Source: Nissolia schottii (taxonomy: Eukaryota; Streptophyta; Magnoliopsida; Fabales; Fabaceae). Taken from it: a DNA stretch of 64,000 bases. Numbering within the stretch: the stretch's first letter is position 1; the number at the start of each line of letters is the position of its first letter. A program made the position numbers and the translations under genes. This document shows positions 12,201 to 23,861 of this stretch, piece after piece. Under the pieces are notes generated by a model. That model was given only the letters and a program-made list of their open reading frames with translations, was not told where the DNA came from and did no database searches. The stretch spans positions 368,509-432,508 of the forward strand of contig QANU01028969.1 of NCBI GenBank assembly GCA_003254905.1, read 5' to 3'.

Positions 12201-14435
12201 GCAACATGAGAAAAGTACACAACATTACAAGACATAACTACAAGACACAAGACATAACCACATAAAACAGGAAGACACAACATAACAATGCAAAAAGACA
12301 CAACCAACTAGCAAACACTGACCTAACTGTGACAGAGTGCGAGACACAACCGCAAGGTTGTGTAGGACATAACCTTATTGTATAAGCAAAAATAACCTTG
12401 TGTAAAACACAGACATAGAAGCATTACGAATGTAGACACATCCCCACACTCTAGAAGCATTACGAATGTAGACACATCCCCGCACTCTACATAGGCATAT
12501 ACAACTATTACATTGAGAAGCTCACAGATTAGTGTAGATCTAACCAGTTTTCTGTCATCAGATCTAGCCATAGAGTGTTACAAACTTAACCATAGCTCGA
12601 CAAAACCACAAAAGATAGACACAACCAACTAACTAACATAAAAAACAACCATAGTAGAGAACAAGACACAATGATTAATTTTACTCGGACACAACCATTT
12701 ATTGTACTTAGACACAACCTTTTTTGTGTTTAGATACAACCTTTTCGTTAAATTAGACATAACTTTTGTTAAACAACAAGATCTAACCATTATTTAGCCG
12801 AAAAAAGAGACAAGGAAAAAGTAGCAAAAATAGCAAAAAGAAAGGCGGACAGAGTTTTTTTTTTTTGACGATTAACTTGGATAAAGAAAACAAACTAGTA
12901 AGGGTTAGATATTACTAATAGATACGGAGAGGAAAGTGTTTGCGGATATAACAGATGAACAATGTTGTTATAGAAGAAGCAGGGGAGACGAAGTAGTGAT
13001 TCAGAGGAAGACGAGAGGGTCGTGTTAGTGGGAGGAAGACGAGAGGGTTATGTCGCAAGAGTGTGGGAGAAGAATGATTTTGAGAGAGAGTGCGAAAAGT
13101 GAACGGTTGGGCGTGCGGAAGGATTTAATGGGAGAGTGTGTGACACGTGCATGATGAGAGTGGGACATGTCCCATTTTATTGGGCTTGAGTAACCGTGGA
13201 GCCTTTATTGCAATAGGTGTGCAATAATGGGTGTGCAAAAATTGGGGTTCATAAATTAAATACCATAGGATATTTACCCCATATAGTAGCTAAAAAGCCA
13301 CCAATTTATTAATGAAAATTAAAAATCATAACATTAAGTTGAGACAATTTGATATTATTAATGAAGTAAACCATAGTTTTTTTGTTTGTTTTTGATGCTT
13401 TGAGTAAACCATACATAGTTAAGAAAAATAGGACCTGTATCTGTTTAGCATTTATGCAGAAAATTGAAGATTTGTTAGTGAGTTCAGAAATCACATGTTG
13501 CCTTCTGCGTCCTCCCTCGGAATGCATTTAATTTACTTGTACTATTCTGAATTTCTGATCAATGACCCCTTAATCCAGTTGTTTATTGTTTATTTCAGGG
13601 TTGAAAATTTGGTTGGATAACAGAGAAAATTAGGGAAAAGGGATTAAAAATAAAATAAAATAATAGGTTGAAAATTTTTCTTCCTTATTTCGTTGTCATT
13701 AATAATAAGATTTTTTAGATTTTTTTTATACATGTCACTATCTTTTTATTTTATAGAATATCTTTAAAAATGTTCTTATTTATTATTAAAATATTCCTCG
13801 CAATGTTTCTTCGGATCATTGGATGAATGAATCTTTTCTACATGTAATGTTCATATGATAAGGTATGGAAAGAAAAATATTGAACCAACCGAAGTTCACA
13901 TGGTTTGACGCTTTTCTCTTTAAGCAAAATTTCATATTTAAATATTGTAAATAAATAAAATTAGTGTTGGAACCCAATCGGTGCAAGACAAGTTAGGTGG
14001 ATCTCATCAAATACTTAATGTGGTACCCATAAGAGAAATTTAGAAATTGAATCCAAATCAACCTCAATTGGCTATTGCTTTTTAATATTATGAATTTTAT
14101 GCGGTTACATTATGTTACACATATCAATTTTATTTTTATTTTTGAGTTTTTCCAAAAGCAGTAGTATTTGAAGAACTAAGAGTGAAAATTTTCAAATTGA
14201 AAAGTAAATATATAGAAATTTTTAAAATATTTATTTTTTTATTCAATAAGATACTAGTTAAAAAAAACTCCTTTATTTTATTAATTTTCCATAGATATTC
14301 AAGAATTTCCCTTGTCCAAAGAACAAAACCAAGTGCGCAAGAAAGCGCGTCACTTGTTTGTCCGATATTTCTCTTCATGCCCCCCGTTTTTCCTTTCTAA
14401 ATAAATAAAACCAAAAATTGTTACAGAGTAATTTG

Positions 14436-15255
14436 TAGGGCTGTCAAAATGAGCCCGACTCACGAATCCGGCTCGTTTACCTGATTAAATGGGCAGGTTT
14501 TACATGTAAAAAATAGGTCTGTGAAAATTTGGAAAAAAAATAGTCTGGCCCATTTAAGCCGGCAAGCTAAGCGGGCCAGCTTGTGAAATTTTTAAATTTT
14601 TATTTATTTTTTTAATTTTTTTTTATAAACCAAAAACCAAAACCAAATTGTTATTTTTAAAAATTAAATTAATAAAACTACATGATAATTGATATCTCAC
14701 GTTCAAATTGAAGCTCAAATTGAAGTTTTAGATCTTCATCTTGAAGCCCAAATTGCAAACTAAATTGTTAAGTTGTTTTAGTTATAATTAAAACATTTTT
14801 TAGATATTTTAAAACTTATTGATCATCACGCGGGTTTAGACTCTATATGTTTATTAAATACATTTTCTTGTTATCCATTTTCTTTTTATCAAAGCTTTGC
14901 AAATAGCTTCTTAATTGAAAAATGTTACTATTTGTATACCTATCCAAAATTAAAGATTTCGTAATCACAATAAAGAGATAAAGATGAAAAAATCACAAAA
15001 CCTTAATTTTTCTCTATTTATTACCATCGGAAATGGATCCTCAAATTTTACATAAACTATTTCATTCTGATTAATTAATAGATAGACGATAAAAAATAAT
15101 TAAAAATGACCGCGCATACTTATTCATAACTTTGTATATAAATCATAAAAAATAGACCAAAATTTTAATTTTTTTAAAAAATAAACGGGCTAGCAGGCTG
15201 GCTCGTTTAGGCCCATGGGCCCAAACTGGTCAGGCCGACCCGTTTGACACCCCTA
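14436..15255. mobile_element. non-autonomous hAT-type transposon with 8-bp TSD
   Basis: The 820-base element starts TAGGGCTGTCAAAATGAGCC and its other end, reverse-complemented, reads TAGGGGTGTCAAACGGGTC. It is flanked by perfect 8-base duplications GTAATTTG at 14428-14435 and 15256-15263. An 8-base duplication with TAGGG-type ends is typical of hAT elements. The interior is AT-rich with no transposase frame. Confidence 0.85.
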
Positions 15256-15263
15256 GTAATTTG

Positions 15264-16420
15264 TATAAAGAACAAGGTTAGTTGAACATAAGTAAAAAAT
15301 TGAGGAAGATGCCATGATAGAGGCTCCAACGTTTAGACGAAAGCTCTAGTGTGGGTTTCTTGTGCATGGGAGATCTTAAGTGGGACATACCTCCAAAGAC
15401 ACTCCAACGCTCAAATAAACACATGTGTTTCGTGAGTGTTCTAGAGTGAATAATTAATACTTAGTGACTTAAGATCATGTGTTTTTTTTTATAGGTGAGC
15501 TAAGTTAGTTAAGTAGAAATAGAAAGCGAGGAATTTGAATAACGATTTCCTCTTATTAAAAGTTTATCCTTCCAAGCTTATCTAGGAGTTAGTTATGTAT
15601 TGCGAGAGGAGAAGGGGTCATTTCCTCCTTTGGCATTGTGGGCCAAGTTGGGTCCAGAGGCCTAGAGAACGTCTATTGAGCCATCTCTCTCGAACTTGTG
15701 TTACGGCCTTCTCTTGCGAGCGTCTTAGAGCTCTCTTCTTGGACTGACGAGTACAGGTGAGTGAGATGAGCTCCTTCTCCTCCTTAGTGAACTAAAACTC
15801 TTTAAGCTCTTAGATAAGGTGAGCTCCCACTACTCGTTGGTGGGCATCTATAATAAGAATAAAAATAAAAAATCCCTTGCTCTCTTTTATATTTATTTGG
15901 CTGATTTTTTTTAGTTTTTTTACGTATGAATTTATGTAACTTTATACTAACGTATCAAAGAAAGTCATGCTACTCACTGCTACGTGCTCCATTTTCCTCA
16001 CAACTTCATGATATACGTTTGTCTTGAAAGTTAATATAAAGTGAAAAGATATGTCCGTGTAGCTTATGATCACTTTTTAACTCATGACCACAACTAACCA
16101 AAATTCTAAGCAAAATAAATTGTTGGCCACATAAAATTAAAAAAGAAGCCTGTAACGAGTTTGACTCATTTAATCCACCTTCTACTCATTATTAACTGAG
16201 ATGTAACTTCTAAAAAGTTATGCAACTTCAATTTGAATAGTACCAACTCAAATTATAAATTGTTTGCGCGTAATTTAAGATGATGATCGATATTATTCAA
16301 AATCCTTAGTTTGGGTGATTGTGGTCAGACTTAGGATGACGGTTTTATGATAATTTTTTTTTTGGTAGACCCGGTTTTATGATAATTGATAGTGTTTTAG
16401 AGCGTTTATGGGTATTTGAA
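15264..16420. other. intergenic DNA, nothing recognised
   Basis: I see no gene here. A GC-richer patch at about 15600-15830 (CTCTCTCGAACTTGTG, GAGCTCCTTCTCC) looks like a repeat remnant but has no boundaries I can define. Confidence 0.4.
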
Positions 16421-16820
16421 CGCGTTGTTTGGATGATGAAAGAAAATGAGAAGAAAGGAAATTAAAAGAATGAAAATAAAGAAAAAAATGAAAAAAAAAG
16501 TATATTTTTGTTTTTTTGTTATTTGGTTGAGTAGAAAGTGGGAATAATGAAAATGTAATTATATTAAAATGATATTTTTATCCTCTCATTTATAATAGAA
16601 GGAAATAGTATAAGGGTATAATCATTTTATTATACAACTCCTTTCCTTTTTCATTTTCTTCTCACTTGAGGGATGAAAACTTTTTATGTGGGACTGACCT
16701 CAATTTTTTTCTGTTCATTCATTTTTTCTGTCATCCAAATATGAGAAAATAATATTTTTACTCATTTTTTCTTCCCCTGTTTTCTTTTCTCTCTTTTTTT
16801 ACCTAACCAAACAATGAGAA
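16421..16820. repeat. MITE-like region with TTGTTTGGATG / CCAAACAA ends
   Basis: The left edge TTGTTTGGATGATGAAAGAA is mirrored by CATCCAAAT and then AACCAAACAA on the right. Purine-rich DNA on the left faces pyrimidine-rich DNA on the right, so the region could fold back. Exact ends and target duplication were not resolved. Confidence 0.4.
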
Positions 16821-17561
16821 AAAGTTACTTTGATATCCAAGCCAAAAATAGTGCTAAGACGTAATGTGTAAAGTTGAAGGATATTATATTTGATGTAGTC
16901 AAGTGAGATTTGTTATTGTAGAGGTCATAGATGCTTCAAAGACATAGGAGTAAATTGCAAACCTCACAAGGTAGAGTGATTTTCGCTTATGATAATGTGC
17001 TTGCAACATTAGTGTTGTAAAATAACCTAAACTCAATTTCAAAATAACATTACCATAGAGTTTCACAACTCATAATCGGATATGATAAATTTGTAGACAT
17101 ATTTGTATATAAAGAATGAGACATATTTATGGACATTAAGAAACAAAAGTGTAGAGTTTACCATAGAAGAGAAAGAAAAATAAGAGTGAATTCACTCCCT
17201 TGCGTAGATCATTACACTATTGAGTAATTGAAACTTGTAGCAAATGAATTAATTAAATTAAACTACTTCTTTGCGCTTAGCGCTCTAATGTTACCCTTTT
17301 CTTTGTGCTCCTAGGGTGTTTAATGTCGATAGTTGTAATTAACTTGTTTGCAGTAATTGAATTCATATAAGGTAATAGACTGTTGATTACAAAATATTTT
17401 TTTTCATATGAGTGAGTATCAAACTTTCAACCATATAATTAAAAAACAAGTTAAACTACACCAAAGTCACACCTATGATTTCCATAGAAAAATTTGCAAT
17501 TTAATTTAGTGTAACATTGCTAATTAAAAAAAAGCGTAGAAATAGCAAACGTGGCCTTACT

Positions 17562-17568
17562 CACGTGG
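17562..17568. promoter_or_regulatory. G-box/ABRE-like CACGTGG upstream of HD-Zip gene
   Basis: CACGTGG lies about 330 bases before the uORF ATG and about 550 before the main ATG. ACGT-core boxes bind bZIP and bHLH factors in plants. Function here is inference; a single such box can occur by chance. Confidence 0.3.
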
Positions 17569-17889
17569 TGTCATCTACCCACTCATTCATACTATAGAGA
17601 AAATATCAGGAAGAAGGGATCAATTGGACTGAAAAACCATCCAAAACCATTAAACATCACATCTCCACACAGACACACTATTTCAGTGGTAAGAGGAGGG
17701 GCATCATAGTAAGTAGACATCATAGAAGGCTTGTTATAAACCCAAGATTAGATAGTCCCCTCCTCCTCCCCCGAACTCCAAAAACAGAGAAAGAAAAGAA
17801 AAAACAGAGCCCCCTGTTTCTTCCTCCTCCTCTGTCCGTTCCCCCACAATCTCGATCCCTTCTCAGAAAGAAGCACCTTGTTCTGAGTG

Positions 17890-17976
17890 ATGGGTATGCC
17901 CTGCCGCTGTTCTCACACATCCCAGTCCCACATCACTGAGATTATCATCACCAGCTTCTTCCGCCACAAGTCTTAG
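17890..17976 (+). promoter_or_regulatory. upstream ORF of 28 codons in HD-Zip leader
   Basis: An ATG at 17890 opens a 28-codon frame ending TAG at 17976, 134 bases before the main ATG. The peptide starts MGMPCRCSHTSQSH, continues TEIIITSFFR and ends HKS. Arabidopsis ATHB1, the nearest relative of the downstream gene, is known to carry a conserved-peptide uORF that represses its translation, so this is probably the equivalent element. The assignment rests on position, size and non-random composition, since I could not align it. A second 3-codon uORF (ATG CCT ACT TGA) follows at 18061-18072. Confidence 0.6.
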
Positions 17977-18110
17977 ATTCAATTCCAATTCCTTTACATC
18001 ACCCCCCCTCTTCTCCTTTCTCAAGTTTCCCCCTTTCCCCTCATAATCATCATCATCATCATGCCTACTTGATAACTTCCGCTCTGACCCAATTTACGTA
18101 ATTCCGTTAC

Positions 18111-19834
18111 ATGGCGGGTAGGAGGGTCTTCAGCGCAAGCGTTATTCCCAACATGAACAACAACAACAACAACAACGTCGTTTTGCTTCAGAATCAAACA
18201 GCTCCTGCCACCACTTCCCAGCCTCTGATTGATTCTCTTTTACTCTCTGCACCTCCCCCTCCTTTCCACCTTGGTCAGTCTTCTTTCTCAGTCTCTTCTT
18301 TTCTTCGTTGACTTTTTCTGTTGTTATAGTTACTGCTTGTTTAATCTGTTCTCTTTCGCTCTGATGTGATTAAATCATTAATAGCAAGAACTAAGCATGC
18401 TACAAGTTTGTGACATTGAATCATCGTGGCTATTCTACAAAACTAACCATGTCCATGAGACATTAATTTAAGCCACCCAAACATAGATTCCAAAACATTA
18501 TACATAAACAATAAAAAAGAATCGGAAAAAAAAGGGGGGGGGGAGGGCACTCCCCAAAGTTGTGATTGGTTCAATTTGAGCACCCAAGATTATATTTACT
18601 TTACAGTAAAAAAAAAAAAAAAAACTACATAATATGGAAGCATATATTGGACTAGGAGTCTAAATAATATTTAATTGGTATATGAAAAAATTCACGGTTT
18701 TTTTCGGTTGTTTTGCTTCAGGGTCAAGATCCATGATGAGCTTCGAAGATGTACAAGGAGGGAAAGGATGTAACGGGTCCTTCTTCCGAACCTACGACCC
18801 GGAGGACAACGATGACGACGGCATGGGGGAGTACAGCTTCCACCAGCAGCCGGAGAAGAAGCGGCGGCTGTCGGCGGAGCAGGTGCAGTTTCTGGAGAAG
18901 AGCTTCGAGGAGGAGAACAAGCTGGAGCCGGAGAGGAAGACCAAGCTGGCCAAGGACCTCGGCCTGCAGCCGCGCCAGGTCGCCATATGGTTCCAGAACC
19001 GCCGCGCGCGGTGGAAGACCAAGCGGCTCGAGAAGGATTACGACTCCCTGCAGTCTAGCTACGATAGCCTCAAGGCCAGCTACGAGAGCCTCCTCAAGGA
19101 GAAGGATAGGTTGGAAGCTGAGGTATAACAATTAATACTATATCAATGCCATTTCAACTTTCTTGTTGCTTATTTAAATGGATCAATTCCTGTTTTTCTT
19201 TATCAAGACCTTAATAAGCCTAATCTTTTTGTTTGATCTCTTAGTCTTAGTAATAGTAACTCTAATACTATTTTAAAAATTATAAAACAATTTTAACGGT
19301 TTCATATTATATTTCTTTACATGTAAATGAACTTTGGGTGGAAACAAATTATGTTGCTACAAGGTTGATGGCATATGTTTGTTGAATGAGATGTTAAATT
19401 GATATTGTCAGGTAGCAGACCTGACGGAGAAAGTGGTTGTAAGAGAGAGGCAAGGGGGGAAGGAGGAAACGGAAAGGAACGGGTCGCAGGAAGTGCTGCA
19501 GAAGAAGCCTTCGGTTTCGGAGGGGGAAGGGTCCAAGGTCTCTGCCGGCGCATGCAGCGACATCTTGGACTCCGACAGCCCGCATTACACGGACGGCGTT
19601 CACTCGGCGCTGCTTGAAACAGGAGACTCTTCGTATGTGTTGGAGCCCGATCAATCGGATCTGTCCCAGGACGAGGAAGACAACTTGAGCAACAGCCTCT
19701 TCCATCCCTACAACATCTTCCCCAAGCTTGAACATGTCGATTACTCCGACCCGCCGGAGACCTCGTGTAATTTTGTATTAATCCCGGAGGAAGAAGAAGA
19801 TCATCATGATGCCTTTTGGCCCTGGTCTTTTTGA
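18111..19834 (+). CDS. HD-Zip class I transcription factor, HAT5/ATHB1-like
   Basis: Exons are 18111-18273, 18722-19122 and 19412-19834 with GT-AG introns, giving 328 aa. The first junction completes a Gly codon that leads into [11 protein letters not shown]. The homeodomain spans about residues 99-156, with helix 3 motif [12 protein letters not shown] at about 144-155. It is followed directly by a leucine zipper with leucines every seven residues at 157, 164, 171, 178, 185 and 192. The tail is acidic and ends FWPWSF, the aromatic C-terminal activation-type motif of class I proteins. Such factors act in the nucleus as dimers on CAATNATTG-type sites and adjust growth and development. The N-terminus has an Asn run (about 15-22). 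Exon 2 is unusually GC-rich compared with its surroundings. Translation may be limited by the uORF in the leader. Confidence 0.93.
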
Positions 19835-19849
19835 CTTTTCATTCCCTAT

Positions 19850-20506
19850 TAGTATATATATATATGTTCTCTCTTGTGTTGAATGTTTTAGTTTTTGCTC
19901 TTTATGTTCAAAATGGAACTCTAGGAACGGGTGAGTGCGTAATAATAACTAATACATGGCTGTGTCTTTGTTAGGGTAGAAGAGATGGTGGTTTTTTGCC
20001 CCCATTTTGTTGCATCATTGTAATGAAAAAGCGTTTGTTTCGGTTGTAATTAAATAATGTCTTGTTGCTTAAAGAATGATAATGTAATCCTAAATTTAAT
20101 TTTAAGAATTAATGTTACAGTGACAACTAAAATAAACAATTTTTATCAATGCAATTATCTTAAAATTGCTATTTTAGTTCTCATATTATCCATTATCGTA
20201 ATTTTAAATATGAAAGTAACGAAGAAAAAGAAAAGAAGGCCTACATGTTACATGATATGATACAGGGCATGTGATGTGAGGCCAGATTCTCTTCTAAACT
20301 TGGTTAGTGGCAGAGGTTGAGGCCTAATGCATGGTTGGTTATTTGTGTTTCCTCTATGATTCTTTCTCCACTTTCGATTATGGACTTGAATGGGTCCCCA
20401 TGTTGCTTCGATTGGTAAGCAACTCTGCATGACTAAGTTGACTTGATCCTCCATTACCTTAACTTTTGTAGCAGTGTTTAAGTATTGCCACAATTTTGTT
20501 TTTGTG
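19850..20506. other. 3' flank of HD-Zip gene, no gene seen
   Basis: Probable 3' UTR (with a TATATATA run at 19856-19864 and AATGAAAAA near 20022) followed by AT-rich DNA. No second gene is supported. Confidence 0.4.
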
Positions 20507-20526
20507 GTGGGGGGGGGGGGGGGGTN
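20507..20526. repeat. poly-G run with an ambiguous base
   Basis: A run of about 18 G ends in T and a single N at 20526. It is probably a homopolymer sequencing or assembly uncertainty. Confidence 0.7.
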
Positions 20527-20560
20527 CTAGCTCCGCTATATAATTACTACGTTCACTTTC

Positions 20561-20706
20561 TGTTACACGCGAAATAATTTTAGAGAATCTTTTGGCGCAA
20601 ATGCAAAATATTGTTTAAAGGGGACAATTGATTGAGGCGTTATTGGTGAAGAACAAAGACGTGAATTAGCAATTGAGAGAAGAGTGGGAAGTGAGAATAG
20701 GAAATG

Positions 20707-20747
<41 letters not shown>

Positions 20748-21751
20748 GATCATTGAATGGTAATTTTGATTACAAAGTATCCTTGCCAAGGGCGAAGGAT
20801 TTCGATGCAAATTACAGTGCAGAAAGGGGGGAAAAGAGTGTCAAGGTTGAGAGAAAGGCTACAATCTATGAACTACTCATAGGAAAGCGGGGAAATAAAA
20901 TGAAAAGAAAAGGGTGGTGGCGTATGCTGAGCTTTCGTGGGATTGTTAATTGCCGGCTGGGGGAGTTACGTAAGTCAGTAGGAGTGTTAGTGAACCACCT
21001 CGAGTTTAGCCTAGGAGCCCTGTATTTATAGGGTTTCAAGGCTCTTAACTGCTGCTAACCGTCTTCTCCTAGCTCTTATATGGTTATCACTTCAATCCGC
21101 CATGGCCCGCATAACTCGGGTCAGTTATGCTTGCATGTGTGACACGACATGCATCGGTTTCCTTTGTCACATTCCTTAGCGGTTGTGCCGCTTCTCTAAA
21201 GGTGGGAGGTTACTTTCCCTCGTGGCTACGTCAGATGGGAGGTTATCTCGTATTTAAATTTGTTAATTGTTCCCTCCATAGGATTGGCTTGACAACACGA
21301 TATTTCACTAAGTCTTGAAATGAGTCGCAATGTTTGCCTTACGTAAGGCCACTTTCAGGATGTGGCCATGACCATTCTTTGATGAATTATCATCTTTGCA
21401 ACCGTCTTGCCTTGATTGTCGAACTGTTGTGTCGACGCCTTCCTTAACTAGTGACCCCTAAGTCACCTTGACTTCTGTCGCCGCTTGGTTCTTGTCGCAA
21501 CAAGTATTCCCTCGCGACCACTTTCTTAGCTAACCTTTGGCAACTTTTCTGTCGCCAACTAACTATTGTTGCGACAAATCTTCTGTCGCGACCCATTCTT
21601 TAATGAGTCTTGACGAATTTTTTATCGCCAATAGTTAATAATGTTCATGTCACCAATGTCATTACCATTCACGTCGCCACTACTCCTTCTCGACGCTAAC
21701 TCTTAGTAAAAATTCGCTTCTAACCATACCGCGAATTTTGGCGACCTAACA
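20561..21751 (-). mobile_element. solo LTR of a Ty3/gypsy-type element, TSD CTTTC
   Basis: On the minus strand the 1191-base unit runs TGTTAGGTCGCC...GTGTAACA. It is flanked by perfect CTTTC duplications (20556-20560 and 21752-21756), so it is a complete solo LTR formed by LTR-LTR recombination. A related LTR in + orientation at 57566-58712 is still attached to a primer-binding-like site and a gag start. The unit contains a (TA)n microsatellite at 20711-20742 that the other copy lacks in that length. Confidence 0.88.
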
Positions 21752-22621
21752 CTTTCCATTTTTATTTTTATTTCAATACATTAAATTATTAAGAATTAAT
21801 ACTCATATTAGTTTTTAGAAATGTATTTGGTGTTCAAGTTGGTTCATAAATTTTTTTAATATCACATTGGTTCCTATAAAATTTAAACATTGCTCACATT
21901 AGTCCTTCCATCCAAAACAGTCGTGCTGGAGGGTGACAAAACTCAAAACAACATCATATTAGACGTAGCGACTAAGTTGAGCAAAATGAGTTTTTTCAAG
22001 GACAAAGTTAGATAAAACAAATTTTTCTGAGGCCAACTTGAGGTAATTAACCTTCCACACTTTGTCAAATCAAACAAATAAAACAGAAGGTAAAATACCA
22101 AAACTCATAAGAAAAATCCAAAATTCAAAGGTGCTGGGGGAAGGAGGAAGGGACTTATGTGGTTGTTAGAAGTTTGCCGAGGTTGGTTGTTAGGGGTTTG
22201 ATGGTGAGGGCGATTGGGGATGACTATATATGGAAATGGTGGAGTTGGGGTGGTGAAAGTTGAGATGGATATGGTAGAGGTAGTGGTGGAAGAAAAATTA
22301 GATTGTTAGTGGATGTGAGGTGTTTGAAGAGGGGGGAGGCAGGAGAAAGTTGCGTTGGGTGGTGGGGTGAGTGCATGGTGGTGGTAGAGAAGGAAAAAAG
22401 AAGAAGTGTTGGAGATTATAAGGAAGTTGTTCAAGTTGGTCATTGAAAATTTTTGTTTTACCTAACTTAGTTCTTGCGTCTAATACGATGTCGTTTTAGT
22501 CGTGTCCAAAACGATGTTATTTTGAGTTTTGTTACCCTTCGTCATGGCTATTTTTGACGGAGAAATTAATGTGGGCAATGTTCAAATTTTATAGGGATTA
22601 ATGTGGCATTAAAAAATTTTT

Positions 22622-23801
22622 GGGTTAATTATGTTTTTAGTCCCTGTAAAATTTGAAAGCTTGATTTTAGTCCCTGCATAAAATTTTTAGTCCCTACAAA
22701 ATTGTAAAATTAGGTTTTAGTCCCTAGGGTGGGGTGAGGGTTGACTGGGCTGACGTGACGGTGACGCGGCGCGCCACGTGGGATGCCACGTGGCATAACC
22801 CAAAACCCAACCCAAACCTATGACCCGAACCCCAAAACTTACCCGACCCGTTTTTAATTTTAAAAAAAATGAAAACAGCCCCCTCAGCCCTCCTCCTCTC
22901 ACCTCTCCCGAGCCCCCNNNNNNNNNNNNNNNNNNNNNNNNNNNNNNNNNNNNNNNNNNNNNNNNNNNNNNNNNNNNNNNNNNNNNNNNNNNNNNNNNNN
23001 NNNNNNNNNNNNNNNNNNNNNNNNNNNNNNNNNNNNNNNNNNNNNNNNNNNNNNNNNNNNNNNNNNNNNNNNNNNNNNNNNNNNNNNNNNNNNNNNNNNN
23101 NNNNNNNNNNNNNNNNNNNNNNNNNNNNNNNNNNNNNNNNNNNNNNNNNNNNNNNNNNNNNNNNNNNNNNNNNNNNNNNNNNNNNNNNNNNNNNNNNNNN
23201 NNNNNNNNNNNNNNNNNNNNNNNNNNNNNNNNNNNNNNNNNNNNNNNNNNNNNNNNNNNNNNNNNNNNNNNNNNNNNNNNNNNNNNNNNNNNNNNNNNNN
23301 NNNNNNNNNNNNNNNNNNNNNNNNNNNNNNNNNNNNNNNNNNNNNNNNNNNNNNNNNNNNNNNNNNNNNNNNNNNNNNNNNNNNNNNNNNNNNNNNNNNN
23401 NNNNNNNNNNNNNNNNNNNNNNNNNNNNNNNNNNNNNNNNNNNNNNNNNNNNNNNNNNNNNNNNNNNNNNNNNNNNNNNNNNNNNNNNNNNNNNNNNNNN
23501 NNNNNNNNNNNNNNNNNNNNNNNNNNNNNNNNNNNNNNNNNNNNNNNNNNNNNNNNNNNNNNNNNNNNNNNNNTTTTTTTTTTTTTTTTTAAATGAGTCG
23601 GGTCAGAATTGGGTTCGGGCCATGGGCTTGGGTTGGGTTTTGGGGTTATGCCACGTGGCGCGCCGCATCAGCGCCACGTCAACCCTCACCCCACCCCAGG
23701 GACTAAAACTTAATTTTACAATTTTGCAGGGACTAAAACTTTTATGCAGGGACTAAAATCAAACTTTCAAATTTTACAGGGACCAAAAACATAATTAATC
23801 C
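22622..23801. mobile_element. inner fold-back element with 8-bp TSD, contains gap
   Basis: The left end GGGTTAATTATGTTTTTAGT mirrors the right end, which reads GGATTAATTATGTTTTTGGT in reverse. Both arms repeat AGTCCCTG boxes, a GCGCGCCACGTGG block and a CCAAACCCAACCC-type block. Flanks carry AAATTTTT on both sides (22614-22621 and 23802-23809). The centre is unknown because of the run of N. A partial relative lies at 43577-43843 plus 48275-48330. Confidence 0.7.
22918..23573. other. assembly gap of 656 N
   Basis: Unresolved bases lie between two inverted arms, with poly-C before and poly-T after. The gap size may be an estimate. Any open frame drawn across it is meaningless. Confidence 0.99.
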
Positions 23802-23861
23802 AAATTTTTTAGAGACCAGCCTAAGTATTGAGGACATTTCCAATGACCAACCTGGATAAAA

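Larger units (their letters stand above)
3680..13280. mobile_element. composite MULE-like element with imperfect TIRs
   Basis: The left end (GGATAAATAT, then CCCCCTATTTGCACACC at about 3699) matches the reverse complement of the right end (GGGTAAATAT, then CCCCAATTTTTGCACACC), with a small indel between blocks. Both arms carry dozens of degenerate TTAGGTCT / TGGTTGTGTCT motifs, forward at 7320-7990 and reverse-complemented at 10330-12800. This is the layout of long subterminal repeats. Inside are decayed coding fragments on both strands, a 3.26-kb solo LTR and a copia-like fragment. I could not find a clean 9-11 base target duplication, so the outer boundary is provisional. Mutator-like affiliation rests on the overall architecture and on an internal gene resembling those carried by Ulp1-type MULEs. 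Confidence 0.5.
21815..23860. mobile_element. outer fold-back element, right arm interrupted
   Basis: The left arm (21815-22065) is repeated in inverted orientation at 22435-22621 and continues after an inserted element at 23802-23860. Matching blocks include CCACATTAATCC versus TCACATTGGTTCC, and ACAAAACTCAAAATAACATC versus its left-arm copy. The spacer (22066-22434) is a purine-rich GGTGG stretch. It resembles a Mutator-like fold-back element, but no transposase is visible. Confidence 0.6.

Noticed and set aside
18724..19131. 135-codon minus-strand frame and other frames over the HD-Zip exon 2
   Set aside because: Shadows of a GC-rich real exon; the plus frame alone has the homeodomain and zipper.
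22820..23756. Long frames spanning the N gap
   Set aside because: Produced by reading through unknown bases.
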